Of a stretch of 64,000 bases of DNA, positions 41,407 to 49,297 are shown piece after piece. The stretch covers positions 1,054,001-1,118,000 of the forward strand of contig OZ244910.1 in the NCBI GenBank assembly GCA_965221735.1, written 5' to 3'. The notes beneath the pieces were generated by a model. That model did not search any database and was not told where the DNA came from. It worked only from the letters and a program-made list of their open reading frames with translations. This DNA is from UBA2991 sp965221735. Its GTDB lineage: Bacteria > Chloroflexota > Dehalococcoidia > Tepidiformales > Tepidiformaceae. Numbering within the stretch: the first letter of the stretch is position 1; each line of letters starts with the position of its first letter. The position numbers and the translations under genes are program-made.

Positions 41407-41664
41407 TCAGTTCGAGACGCGGTTGACGACCCAGATCATCAGCCAGAGCAGGATGATGACGACCATCGGGCTCAGGTCGATCATCCCCGTGCGCGGCATG
41501 ACGCGGCGCAGGGGGTCGATCAGCGGGTCCGTGATCTGGTGGACCAACCGAACGAACGGATTCCCGCGCGAGATCGGGAACCAGGTCAGCAGCGCCCGCG
41601 CCAGGATCGCCACGATGAGGATGTAGAGAAAGGCCCGGAACAGGTCGGCGATGACCGGGTTCAT
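41407..41664 (-). CDS. yggT: YggT-family membrane protein, 85 aa
   Basis: Two-helix membrane protein of the YggT family. The hydrophobic N-terminal helix is DLFRAFLYILIVAILARALL. The family core PFVRLVHQITDPLIDPLRRVMP lies in the middle, followed by a second helix (PMVVIILLWLMIWVV). Relatives are linked to osmotic shock or cell division (YlmG). ATG at 41664 overlaps the proC stop by four bases; a longer frame would run into proC. Confidence 0.88.
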   Translation of the reverse strand: MNPVIADLFRAFLYILIVAILARALLTWFPISRGNPFVRLVHQITDPLIDPLRRVMPRTGMIDLSPMVVIILLWLMIWVVNRVSN

Positions 41665-42455
41665 TGCGCTGCCCCCAGTTCGCGCGAGCGTTCGCAGGCG
41701 GCGCGCACGCACGCCTCGATGAGCGCACGGAAGTCCCCGCGATCCAGCTCCGCGAGCCCGGCCGCCGTCGTGCCCCCCTTCGAGGTGACGCGCTCGCGCA
41801 GGGTCGCCGGCGGGAAGTCGCTGACCTGCGCGTAGGCGGCGGACCCCGCGAGCGTCTGCATCGTCATCGCTTCCGCTTCCTCGGCTGTGAGTCCGATGGC
41901 CACACCCGCGTCGATGAGCGCCTCGATGAACAGGAACACGTAGGCGGGACCGCTGCCGCTGAGCGCCGTGGCCATGTCGAGCTTGCCCTCGTCGTTGACG
42001 AACAGCTCCTGTCCGATGGCGCCCAGCAGCCCGCGCACGGTCTCTCGCTGTCCCTCGTCGACCGAATCGGTCGCGGCCCAGACGCTCATGCCGGCGTTGA
42101 TCGTGGCGGGCGTGTTCGGCATGGCGCGAACGATCCGGTCGTGCCCGAAGTGTTCCGCGAGGCTTGCGATGCGTACGCCCGCCATGATGGACATGAGGAG
42201 CGCATCGCTCGCCAGCCTCCCGGAGAGGCTGCGGAATTCCTGTGGCTTCACCGCCAGCAGCACCAGCTCGGCGGCCGTGAGTGCGTCGCCGGGCGCTGCC
42301 GCCGTGGCCACGCCGTAGCGAGCCGCCAGTTCTTCCCGGCGCTCGGCGATGAGCTCGACGACCGTCACGTCGCTCGCTTCGAGCACGCCCCGGTCGAGCG
42401 CGCCGGCCAGGATGGCCTCCCCCATCACCCCGCCCCCCACGATCGCGACCGTCAC
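41661..42455 (-). CDS. proC: pyrroline-5-carboxylate reductase, 264 aa
   Basis: Last step of proline synthesis, NAD(P)H-dependent. The Rossmann motif is GGGVMGEAIL (residues 7-16), then VLLAVKPQ near 66, MPNTPATINAG near 111 and the substrate-site SGSGPAYVFLFIEAL near 166. The C-terminal dimer domain ends with SKGGTTAAGL. The GTG start overlaps the yggS stop by four bases. The yggS-proC-yggT order is a widely conserved cluster. Confidence 0.95.
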   Translation of the reverse strand: MTVAIVGGGVMGEAILAGALDRGVLEASDVTVVELIAERREELAARYGVATAAAPGDALTAAELVLLAVKPQEFRSLSGRLASDALLMSIMAGVRIASLAEHFGHDRIVRAMPNTPATINAGMSVWAATDSVDEGQRETVRGLLGAIGQELFVNDEGKLDMATALSGSGPAYVFLFIEALIDAGVAIGLTAEEAEAMTMQTLAGSAAYAQVSDFPPATLRERVTSKGGTTAAGLAELDRGDFRALIEACVRAACERSRELGAAQ

Positions 42456-43138
42456 GTCGTGCGCTCCCCGAAGATGGCGCGCCCCACCCGCACGAGCGTC
42501 GCCCCTTCCTCGATCGCCACCTCGAAGTCGTCCGTCATCCCCATCGAGAGTTCCGTCAGCGCGAAGCGGTCGGCCAGTTCCCGCAGATGGCGGAATACCG
42601 GCCGTACCTCTTCGGGATCCGCGGCCATCGGCGCGATCGTCATGAGGCCGCGCAGGCGCAGGTTGGCCGCTTCGCGCGCCGTTTCCACCAACGCCTCGAC
42701 CTCCTCGGGCGCCACCCCTTGTTTCTGCGGTTCGGCAGCGATGTTGACCTGGAGGAGCACGTCGCGCGGTGTGGGCGCCGCCGCCTCGAGTCGCGCCAGC
42801 AGCCGCGCCGAGTCGACCGAGTGGACGACGTCGAAGGCCAAGGCGGCCGTCTTCGCCTTGTTCGACTGGAGGTGCCCCACGAGGTGCCAGGTCGCCTCGA
42901 CGCCGGCGCCCTGAGCCGCTTCGATCTTGGGTACGGCCTCCTGGATGCGGTTCTCGCCGAAGTGCCGGAGGCCCGCGGCGTACGCCGCCCGGATAGCCTC
43001 GACCGGCTGCCCCTTGCTGACAGCCACGAGCGTCACGGAGTCAGGGTCTCGACCCGCTCGCTGGCAGGCGCGGGCGATGCGCTCGCGCACACGCTCGACG
43101 CCCGCTTCCAGGTCTCGCTGCAGGGCAACTGCGCTCAC
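42452..43138 (-). CDS. yggS: PLP-homeostasis protein, YggS/PROSC family, 228 aa
   Basis: PLP-binding alanine-racemase-fold protein that buffers vitamin B6. The PLP lysine is in VTLVAVSKGQP near residue 42. HFGENRIQEAVPK, WHLVGHLQSNK and LSMGMTDDFEVAIEEGATLVRVGRAIFG are signature blocks. The GTG start lies seven bases after a TAAGAT box and heads the yggS-proC-yggT-HAD operon. Confidence 0.94.
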   Translation of the reverse strand: MSAVALQRDLEAGVERVRERIARACQRAGRDPDSVTLVAVSKGQPVEAIRAAYAAGLRHFGENRIQEAVPKIEAAQGAGVEATWHLVGHLQSNKAKTAALAFDVVHSVDSARLLARLEAAAPTPRDVLLQVNIAAEPQKQGVAPEEVEALVETAREAANLRLRGLMTIAPMAADPEEVRPVFRHLRELADRFALTELSMGMTDDFEVAIEEGATLVRVGRAIFGERTT

Positions 43139-43145
43139 GGGCTCG

Positions 43146-43151
43146 ATCTTA
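43146..43151 (-). promoter_or_regulatory. -10 box, probable leaderless promoter of the yggS operon
   Basis: TAAGAT on the minus strand, seven bases before the GTG at 43138; no Shine-Dalgarno. Confidence 0.55.
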
Positions 43152-43180
43152 CCCGTGCACGCGAGGGACCGGAGCGCCCC

Positions 43181-45592
43181 CTAGCCGCACTTGGTGTAGC
43201 CGCAGCTCCGGCACACGAGGCAACCCTCGCCGTACTCGAGGACCGAGCCGCATTCGGGGCAGCCCACCCCGCTCGGGACCATGTCGCCGTGGGACAACAC
43301 GGGCTCGTCCACGCCCCGGCTCTCGACGACCTCATACGGCGGGATGAGCGTCGGCTGCACCGCCGCTTCGCTGTCGCCGAACTTCAGCTCCAGCCAGCGG
43401 AAGATGTAGTCGGTGATGCTCGTCGCGATCGGGATCTCGGGGTTGCCGGTGGGGCCGCTCGGCTCGAAGCGGCTGCCCTGCATCCTGCTCGCGAGCACGG
43501 AGACCGGCACCCCGAACTGGAGCGCGTAGCTCGTCAGCATCGCGAGGCTGTCCATCAACGCCATCACCGTCGAGCCCTGCTTGCTCACGTTCACAAAGAG
43601 CTCGCCGGGGGTGCCGTCTGCAAAGAGGCCGACGGTCATGTACCCCTCCTGCTCCCCCACGCGGAACTTGTGTGTGATCGACTGGCGCTCGTCGGGAAGG
43701 CGCCGGCGGATGGGCCGGCCCTTCTCCGCCACCAGCGCCTCGGCGGCGGCGATCGCCTCGGCCGCGGCCTCCTCGCTCTCGCTCTCTTCCTCGCCCGCGT
43801 GCTTCAGCACCTGCAGGTCGCGAGAGCCGTCGCGGTAGATGGTGATGCCCTTGCAGCCCGTGTCGTACGCCAGCCGGTAGGCGGTGGCGACATCCTCGAC
43901 CGTGGCCTCGTTGGGGAAGTTGATCGTCTTCGAGACGGCGTTGTCGGTGTGCTCCTGGAACGCCGCCTGCATGCGCACGTGCGCCTCGGGGGCGATGTCG
44001 TGCGCCGTCACGAACACTTCCTTCACCCAGTCGGGCACGTCCGTGCGCTCGGCCAGGTGGCCGCCGTGGGCCAGGAAGTCGATCAGGTCGTCGCTGTAGA
44101 AGCCCTCCGTTTGCGCGACACGCTCGAAGTGCTCGTTCACCTCGTTTAGCTCGACCCGCTTCGTGGGGTCGTCCTTGTCGAGGTAGTGGGAGCGCACGAA
44201 GGCCAGCGCGAACACCGGCTCAACGCCGCCCGAGCAGTCGGCGATGATGCTGAGCGTCCCCGTCGGGGCAATCGTCGTGCGGGTCGAGTTGCGCAGGGGC
44301 ATCGGTCCCTCGCCCCCGCCCGGCCCGTACATCGACTGGCCCCAGTCCGGGAAGTTGCCGCGTACGGCTGCCAGGTTGTGCGAGGCCGCGTCCGCCTCGT
44401 GCTGGATGAAGCCCATCACCTCGCGGGCCAGCGCGAGCGCCTGCTCGGAGTCGTAGGGGATGCGTAGCTCGAGCAGCATGTCCGCCCAGCCCATCACCCC
44501 CAGCCCGATACGGCGGATGGCGAGCGAGGTCTCCTCGATCTCCTCGATCGGGTACTGGTTCATCTCGATCACGTTGTCGAGCAGGTGTACGCAGCGGTGC
44601 ACGGTCGAGCCCAACCGCTCGAAATCGACCGCCTTTGCCCCCGGGTCCCCGACCACGAAGTGGGCCAGGTTGAGCGAGCCCAGGTTGCACGAGTCGTAGG
44701 AGTAGAGCGGCTGCTCGCCGCAGGGGTTCGTCGACTCGATCGGTCCCCGGCCGGGGACCGGGTTCGCCCGCCCCCCGTTGATGCGGTCGATGAAGATGAC
44801 GCCCGGGTCGCCGTTCTGCCAGGCGTTCTCCACCATCGTCTGCCAGATCTCGCGGGCGTTGCGCTTGTCTACGGGCTCGCCCGTCTTGGGGCTGATCAGG
44901 TTGTAGTCGCCGCCCTCCTCCAGCGCCGTCATGAAGTCGTCCGTCACGGCCACGCTGATGTTGAAGTTCGTGAGCGTGGTCATGTCCGCCTTCATCTCGA
45001 TGAAGTGGTCGATGTCCGGGTGGTCGACGCGCAGGATGCCCATGTTGGCGCCGCGCCGCGTGCCGCCCTGCTTGATCGCCTCAGTCGCCGAGTCGAACAC
45101 CGTCATGAAGGACACGGGACCGCTGGCAACGCCCATCGTGCTGCGTACGCGGTCGTTCGCCGGGCGCAGGCGCGAGAAGGCGAAGCCCGTGCCGCCACCC
45201 GACTTGTGGATGACGGCCGTATCGCGGATCGCCTTGAAGATCCCGTCGATCGAGTCCGGCACCGGCAGCACGAAGCACGCCGAGAGCTGCTGCAGGTCGC
45301 GCCCCGCGTTCACCAGCGTCGGCGAGTTAGGCAGGAAGTCGAGCGAGGAGAGCAGGCGGTAGAAATCCTGCTCGGAGGCCGCGCGATCGGCCTCGGTGCC
45401 GCCGTACCGCAACTCCGCCTGCGAGAGGTTGCGCGCCACCCGCTGGAAGCACTGGTCGGGCGTCTCGATCGGATCGCCCTTGTCGTCGCGCGCCACGATG
45501 CGACGCTCCATGACCACGACGGCGTTCTCCGAGAGTGGAGTCGCGGCGAAACCGGCGCCGGTGTCGGGAGTGGGCTCGGAAGTGGTAACCAT
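43181..45592 (-). CDS. nrdJ: adenosylcobalamin-dependent (class II) ribonucleotide reductase, 803 aa
   Basis: Reduces ribonucleotides to deoxyribonucleotides using coenzyme B12. The active-site loop ESTNPCGEQPLYSYDSCNLGS near residue 325 has the central Cys and Glu. VIHKSGGGTGFAFSRLRP and KQGGTRRGANMGILRVDHPDI are class II signatures. A C-terminal CPECG...CRSCGYTKCG tail supplies the shuttle cysteines. ATG at 45592 has GGAGG five bases upstream; the upstream in-frame extension is unsupported. It lies 99 bases after nrdR and is probably on its transcript. Confidence 0.96.
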   Translation of the reverse strand: MVTTSEPTPDTGAGFAATPLSENAVVVMERRIVARDDKGDPIETPDQCFQRVARNLSQAELRYGGTEADRAASEQDFYRLLSSLDFLPNSPTLVNAGRDLQQLSACFVLPVPDSIDGIFKAIRDTAVIHKSGGGTGFAFSRLRPANDRVRSTMGVASGPVSFMTVFDSATEAIKQGGTRRGANMGILRVDHPDIDHFIEMKADMTTLTNFNISVAVTDDFMTALEEGGDYNLISPKTGEPVDKRNAREIWQTMVENAWQNGDPGVIFIDRINGGRANPVPGRGPIESTNPCGEQPLYSYDSCNLGSLNLAHFVVGDPGAKAVDFERLGSTVHRCVHLLDNVIEMNQYPIEEIEETSLAIRRIGLGVMGWADMLLELRIPYDSEQALALAREVMGFIQHEADAASHNLAAVRGNFPDWGQSMYGPGGGEGPMPLRNSTRTTIAPTGTLSIIADCSGGVEPVFALAFVRSHYLDKDDPTKRVELNEVNEHFERVAQTEGFYSDDLIDFLAHGGHLAERTDVPDWVKEVFVTAHDIAPEAHVRMQAAFQEHTDNAVSKTINFPNEATVEDVATAYRLAYDTGCKGITIYRDGSRDLQVLKHAGEEESESEEAAAEAIAAAEALVAEKGRPIRRRLPDERQSITHKFRVGEQEGYMTVGLFADGTPGELFVNVSKQGSTVMALMDSLAMLTSYALQFGVPVSVLASRMQGSRFEPSGPTGNPEIPIATSITDYIFRWLELKFGDSEAAVQPTLIPPYEVVESRGVDEPVLSHGDMVPSGVGCPECGSVLEYGEGCLVCRSCGYTKCG

Positions 45593-45691
45593 GATGTCCT
45601 CCAGCAGGGTCCAGGTGGCGAGTCTAGGGCTAGAACGTTTGTTCGGGGCGGGAAGCGTAGCGCCGTTCGCTCCGGGTTGCAACCTCCATCG

Positions 45692-46246
45692 CTACCCCAC
45701 CGTCCGCAGGATTGGCGCGGGCTCTTCCGAGTCCGGCTCCTCCCGTGCGGCGTCTTCGGGGAAGGCGAGTTGCTGGGTGCGCTCATCGAAGGTGGGCACG
45801 CGCCCTTCGTCCAGCGCCTGGAGCGCGTCCTTGAGCGAATCAAGGTCGGCGAAGGCGCGATAGACGGAGGCGAAGCGGATGTAGGCGATATGGTCGATCC
45901 GCCTCAGCGCATCGACGGCGAGCTCGCCGATGACCGAGGACGGCACCTCGAGGCGCCCGTCGCGGGTGACGCGCCCCTCGATGTCGGCCACGACGGCGTC
46001 GAGCTGGTCGGCGGAGACGTTGCGCTTGGCGCAGGCCGAGCGCAATCCGGCGAGCAGCTTCTCCCGATCGAAGTCCTCCCGACGCTCGTCCTTCTTGACC
46101 ACCTGCACGGTGGAGCGAAGGACGGTCTCGAGAGTCGTGAAGCGCTCCCCGCAGTCCGCACACTCGCGCCGCCGGCGCACGGCGTTTCCGGTTCCCCGGC
46201 TGTCCGTAACGCGGGAGCTTTCCGAGTGGCAGAAGGGACAGCGCAT
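45692..46246 (-). CDS. nrdR: transcriptional repressor NrdR, 184 aa
   Basis: Zinc-finger/ATP-cone repressor of ribonucleotide reductase genes. The zinc ribbon is MRCPFCHSESSRVTDSRG with CADCGERFTTLE. The ATP cone spans about residues 49-140 (VVKKDERREDFDREKLLAGL and IAYIRFASVYRAFADLD). The roughly 35-residue acidic tail after it is longer than in most NrdR proteins. Two NrdR boxes lie just upstream, indicating autoregulation together with nrdJ. Confidence 0.96.
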   Translation of the reverse strand: MRCPFCHSESSRVTDSRGTGNAVRRRRECADCGERFTTLETVLRSTVQVVKKDERREDFDREKLLAGLRSACAKRNVSADQLDAVVADIEGRVTRDGRLEVPSSVIGELAVDALRRIDHIAYIRFASVYRAFADLDSLKDALQALDEGRVPTFDERTQQLAFPEDAAREEPDSEEPAPILRTVG

Positions 46247-46296
46247 AACGACTTCGAACTGTTAACGGGTGTTAACGCCTTTCTCGCTGGATGCGC

Positions 46297-46326
46297 ATCA
46301 TCGCCTATATCTTGGGGGCCTGTCAA
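46297..46326 (-). promoter_or_regulatory. promoter of nrdR-nrdJ
   Basis: A perfect -35, TTGACA (46321-46326, minus strand), and a -10 GATGAT (46297-46302), 18 bases apart. The proximal NrdR box fills the spacer, the expected arrangement for repression by steric block. Confidence 0.6.
46302..46317 (-). promoter_or_regulatory. NrdR box, proximal
   Basis: CGCCTATATCTTGGGG on the plus strand matches the 16-bp NrdR box pattern at most positions, including the central C-w-A-T-A-T core and flanking G. It lies between the -35 and -10 elements. Confidence 0.75.
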
Positions 46327-46334
46327 TACAGGTG

Positions 46335-46350
46335 CCACAACATATTGGGG
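46335..46350 (-). promoter_or_regulatory. NrdR box, distal
   Basis: CCACAACATATTGGGG fits the NrdR box pattern. Its centre is 33 bp from the proximal box, about three helical turns, the usual spacing of NrdR box pairs. Confidence 0.75.
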
Positions 46351-46370
46351 CTGTTAACGCACCATAACAG
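46351..46370. repeat. inverted repeat next to the NrdR boxes
   Basis: CTGTTA (46351-46356) and TAACAG (46365-46370) form an inverted repeat; further GTTAAC words lie at 46261-46276. They may bind another factor or be AT-rich promoter spacers. Confidence 0.3.
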
Positions 46371-46409
46371 TTTACCAGGTGAGCAGGCTCAAGGCCCCGA
46401 TCGGCGCCC

Positions 46410-46787
46410 TTACCGGCGGCGGCGAACCTCGTGAAACTGGCAGGCTTCGGTGTCGGGCCAGGGCGCGAGCACGCCGCTTCCCGGGTGCAGGCAGCGCCCC
46501 CGCCCGGTGTCGCCCGGGACGAACTCGTGGCAGTTCTCGCACGTCAGGGCCGTCTTCGCACCGGGATTGAGGTCCTCCCGCACCGCCGCCATGAGGCTCC
46601 GTGGCCCGGGCTGCCAGGTGAGCGCCCTCAGGTCCTGATCCGGTGGCGAGGCGGCAACCGCGCCGGCGAAGAAGTCGTCGTCGGAACGCCGGCGCTTGCG
46701 CCGCGCTTCCGACCGCCGCAGCGCCTCGGCCCCCAGGCTCTCCCGATCCCGACGGGAGCGGCGCTTGCGTCCCTTACGACGGCCCAT
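46410..46787 (-). CDS. small basic protein with four-cysteine motif, 125 aa
   Basis: Unrecognised. The first 35 residues are very basic (MGRRKGRKRRSRRDRE), suggesting nucleic-acid or membrane contact. The C-terminal half has C-x2-C-x12-C-x15-C (TCENCHEFVPGD, GRCLHPGSG, TEACQFHEV), resembling an unnamed iron-sulfur or zinc-type domain seen in small Chloroflexota and archaeal proteins. It is preceded by a leaderless-type TAGGCT box. Function unknown. Confidence 0.65.
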   Translation of the reverse strand: MGRRKGRKRRSRRDRESLGAEALRRSEARRKRRRSDDDFFAGAVAASPPDQDLRALTWQPGPRSLMAAVREDLNPGAKTALTCENCHEFVPGDTGRGRCLHPGSGVLAPWPDTEACQFHEVRRRR

Positions 46788-46793
46788 GCCCGC

Positions 46794-46799
46794 AGCCTA
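46794..46799 (-). promoter_or_regulatory. -10 box, probable leaderless promoter of the Cys-motif gene
   Basis: TAGGCT on the minus strand preceded by GC, six bases before the ATG at 46787. Confidence 0.5.
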
Positions 46800-46840
46800 G
46801 CGAGGCGCCACGGCCGCGTCGAGCAGTTCCGGCGACAGCC

Positions 46841-47365
46841 TCAGAAGCCTGGCAGCCTTCCCTTGCGTTCGGCCCCCGCGACCGCTGCCTCGTGTGCGAG
46901 CAATGCCCGTTTCGCGTCGAGGCCCCCGGCGAAGCCGGTCAGCGAGCCGCTCGCCCCAAGGACCCGGTGGCAGGGCACGATGACCGGCGCCGGGTTCCGT
47001 CCCGTCGCCGCCCCGACGGCCCGCGCCGCCGCCGGCCGCCCCACCTCGCCGGCGATGACGCCGTAGCTCCGCGTTTCCCCGAACGGGATGCGCGCCAGCG
47101 CACTCCAGACGTGCTGTTGGAACTCCGTTCCCACCAGGTCGAGCGTAAGGTCGAACTCCCGGCGCTCGCCACGGAAATACTCACCGAGCTGGCTGACGGC
47201 CCGCTCCAGGTGCTCCCTCGCTCGCGGTTCCGGGCGGCTTCCGCCGTCACCCTCGCGTCCCCACCGTACCTCCCGCACACCCCGCGCCGACGCGACGACC
47301 GTGAGGTCGCCGATCGGCGTCGCGATCGCGCGCGTGGCCAACGACGTGGGCTCTACCGGCGCCAC
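46841..47365 (-). CDS. ogt: methylated-DNA--protein-cysteine methyltransferase, 174 aa
   Basis: Repairs O6-alkylguanine by irreversible transfer to its own Cys, in PVIVPCHRVLGASGSLTGFAGG near residue 130. The helix-turn-helix part FQQHVWSALARIPFGETRSYGVIA precedes it and the N-terminal domain covers about 10-75. The start is uncertain: GTG at 47365 overlaps the binding-protein stop by 13 bases and has no good ribosome-binding site; TTG at 47341 is the alternative. Probably downstream in the binding-protein transcript. Confidence 0.88.
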   Translation of the reverse strand: MAPVEPTSLATRAIATPIGDLTVVASARGVREVRWGREGDGGSRPEPRAREHLERAVSQLGEYFRGERREFDLTLDLVGTEFQQHVWSALARIPFGETRSYGVIAGEVGRPAAARAVGAATGRNPAPVIVPCHRVLGASGSLTGFAGGLDAKRALLAHEAAVAGAERKGRLPGF

Positions 47366-49050
47366 TCCGCGATGTTCCAGACCTCGCTGTCCCAGGCGTT
47401 GAACCTGACGCCCTGCAGCGTGTTTGCGTGCGCCGAGACGATGCCGCGGCTCACGAGCGGTATCTCCACATAGCTTCGCACGAGGAGGTCGTTCAGCCGT
47501 TTCACCAGCGCCTCGCGCTCCGCCCCGATGGGGAGCTGCGGGAGCCCCTCGAAGGCCGCGTCGTATTCCGGATCGCAGGCTCGCGCGACGTTCCCCTCCG
47601 CCCAGTTGTTCTCCCGTGCGGGGATGTGCGAGCAGCGCTGGTCGGAGAGGTAGTTCTGCGGCTCGAGCCCGCCGCCGGTCGCGTACATCTGCACGTCCGC
47701 GAAGAACCGCCGGTACGACTCGGCCGCCGGGTCGCTGCCGAAATAGACGGCGGCATCGAAGTGAACCAGCTCCGTCTCGATGCCGATCTCGCGCCACCAG
47801 TCGCGCACCAGCTCCTGCGTGGCCTGCCGGATCGCGTTGGTCGAGGTCATGTAGGTGATTCGCAGGGGTATGCCGTTGTGCTCCCGGATGCCGTCCCCGT
47901 CGCTGTCGACCACGCCGTGTTCGTCCAGCAGCGCGTTCGCCCCGGCGATGTCCTGGGTGAGGCACGCATCGTTCGCGCCCGAGACGTAGTGCGCGGGTCC
48001 GGCAATGAGGTCGCACTCGGGCCGTCCCGCGAATCCGTACAGCTCCGTCAGCCGGTCTCGGTCGATCGCCATCGACATCGCCTGGCGGATCGGCTGGAAG
48101 GAGAGGAATGGGTGGGGATTCTCGCCGTCCAGGTACTCCGAGCGGTTATCTCCGAGGGCGGGATCCGGATTCGTCTGGTTCACGACGATGCGCTCGACCA
48201 GCTCGGAGAACGCCGATACCACGGTGCCGTAGCCTGCTGCCTCCAGCTCGGCGAGCAACCCGGGCTCGACCTGCAGGTTCCAGGCGTAGTCGGCAATGCC
48301 CCACTGCAGGACGGCCGTCGCTGCCGCGGTCGCGCTTCCGCCGCCCTTCAGCACGACGCGGTCGAAGTACGGCTTCTCGCCCCGCCAGTGCGGATTGCGC
48401 TCGAAGACCGCCTCAACCTCGGGTGTGAACCCGACGATGCGGTAGGGGCCCGTCCCCAGCGGTCCCTGGTTTTCGTCCTGGCACCCGCTGGCGGCCGCCC
48501 CCACGCAATCGGCAAACTGCGCGGCGCTGATGATGGGCGTGCCCGCGCTCACGAAGGCGTCGTAGGGGTACGGTGTGGGCTCCTCGAACGTGATCCGGAC
48601 GGTGTGCTCGTCGAGCGCCTCCACGGACGCGACTCCCGTGAACGCATCTTCGGCCGTGCATCCTGTCGCCTCATGTGTGCAGTAGCGCCAGGTGAAGACC
48701 ACGTCCTTGGCGGTCATGTCGCTGCCGTCCGACCACTTCACCCCCTCCTTCAGCTTCCAGGTGATCGAAAGCTGGTCCGCCGACACGCCCCCGTTCTCGA
48801 CCGTCGGGATCTCCTCCGCCAGGGCCGGAACCAGGGCCCCGTCGGGCCCGTAGTGGGCAAGAGGCTCCAGCGTGATGGCGCCAGCATCCCGGTCCTTGAA
48901 GCCTCCCGAGAGGTAGGGACCCGGCAGGGACGGAGCCTGCCAGTAGAGGAGCGTGAGAACCTCTTCCTGGTCGCCTTCCTCGCCGTCGCCGCAGGCGGCG
49001 AATGCGACGAGCAGGGCCAGTCCGAGCAGGATGGTCAGGAGACGGTGCAT
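47353..49050 (-). CDS. ABC transporter solute-binding lipoprotein, peptide type (SBP family 5), 565 aa
   Basis: Lipoprotein receptor: signal peptide MHRLLTILLGLALLVAFAAC with the lipobox Cys at residue 20. The family 5 domain includes LSITWKLKEGVKWSDGSDMT, DVVFTWRY and PIRQAMSMAIDRDRL. A small insertion with paired Cys (CTHEATGC, CVGAAASGC) may form disulfides. No permease or ATPase is adjacent, so it is an orphan receptor. It is divergent from menF. Ligand unknown. Confidence 0.9.
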   Translation of the reverse strand: MHRLLTILLGLALLVAFAACGDGEEGDQEEVLTLLYWQAPSLPGPYLSGGFKDRDAGAITLEPLAHYGPDGALVPALAEEIPTVENGGVSADQLSITWKLKEGVKWSDGSDMTAKDVVFTWRYCTHEATGCTAEDAFTGVASVEALDEHTVRITFEEPTPYPYDAFVSAGTPIISAAQFADCVGAAASGCQDENQGPLGTGPYRIVGFTPEVEAVFERNPHWRGEKPYFDRVVLKGGGSATAAATAVLQWGIADYAWNLQVEPGLLAELEAAGYGTVVSAFSELVERIVVNQTNPDPALGDNRSEYLDGENPHPFLSFQPIRQAMSMAIDRDRLTELYGFAGRPECDLIAGPAHYVSGANDACLTQDIAGANALLDEHGVVDSDGDGIREHNGIPLRITYMTSTNAIRQATQELVRDWWREIGIETELVHFDAAVYFGSDPAAESYRRFFADVQMYATGGGLEPQNYLSDQRCSHIPARENNWAEGNVARACDPEYDAAFEGLPQLPIGAEREALVKRLNDLLVRSYVEIPLVSRGIVSAHANTLQGVRFNAWDSEVWNIAEWRR

Positions 49051-49169
49051 ATGGGAACTCGCTGGTTGATGTAGAGGGCTCCCCGGTGGAGGAGCTCGCG
49101 CAGGATCGTACGCCGCGCGCGCATACCGCGCTGCCGTGTTTCGCGCGCCGCCGTAGGAAGGGTACGCCG

Positions 49170-49175
49170 TATACT
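49170..49175 (+). promoter_or_regulatory. -10 box of the menaquinone operon
   Basis: TATACT about 120 bases upstream of the menF GTG, in the divergent gap with the binding-protein gene. The same hexamer is used before the sulfatase at 1579. The -35 is poor. Confidence 0.4.
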
Positions 49176-49297
49176 TTCGTCGGCCTCGCGCGGCCGCTTC
49201 ACAGCGTCGCTGGTCCGTGAGGGCACGCACCGCATGGGCGGAACGCCCACCTGCGTTGAGATCGGGCGGAAGCGATGAACAGACCTGGAGGGGGCGC

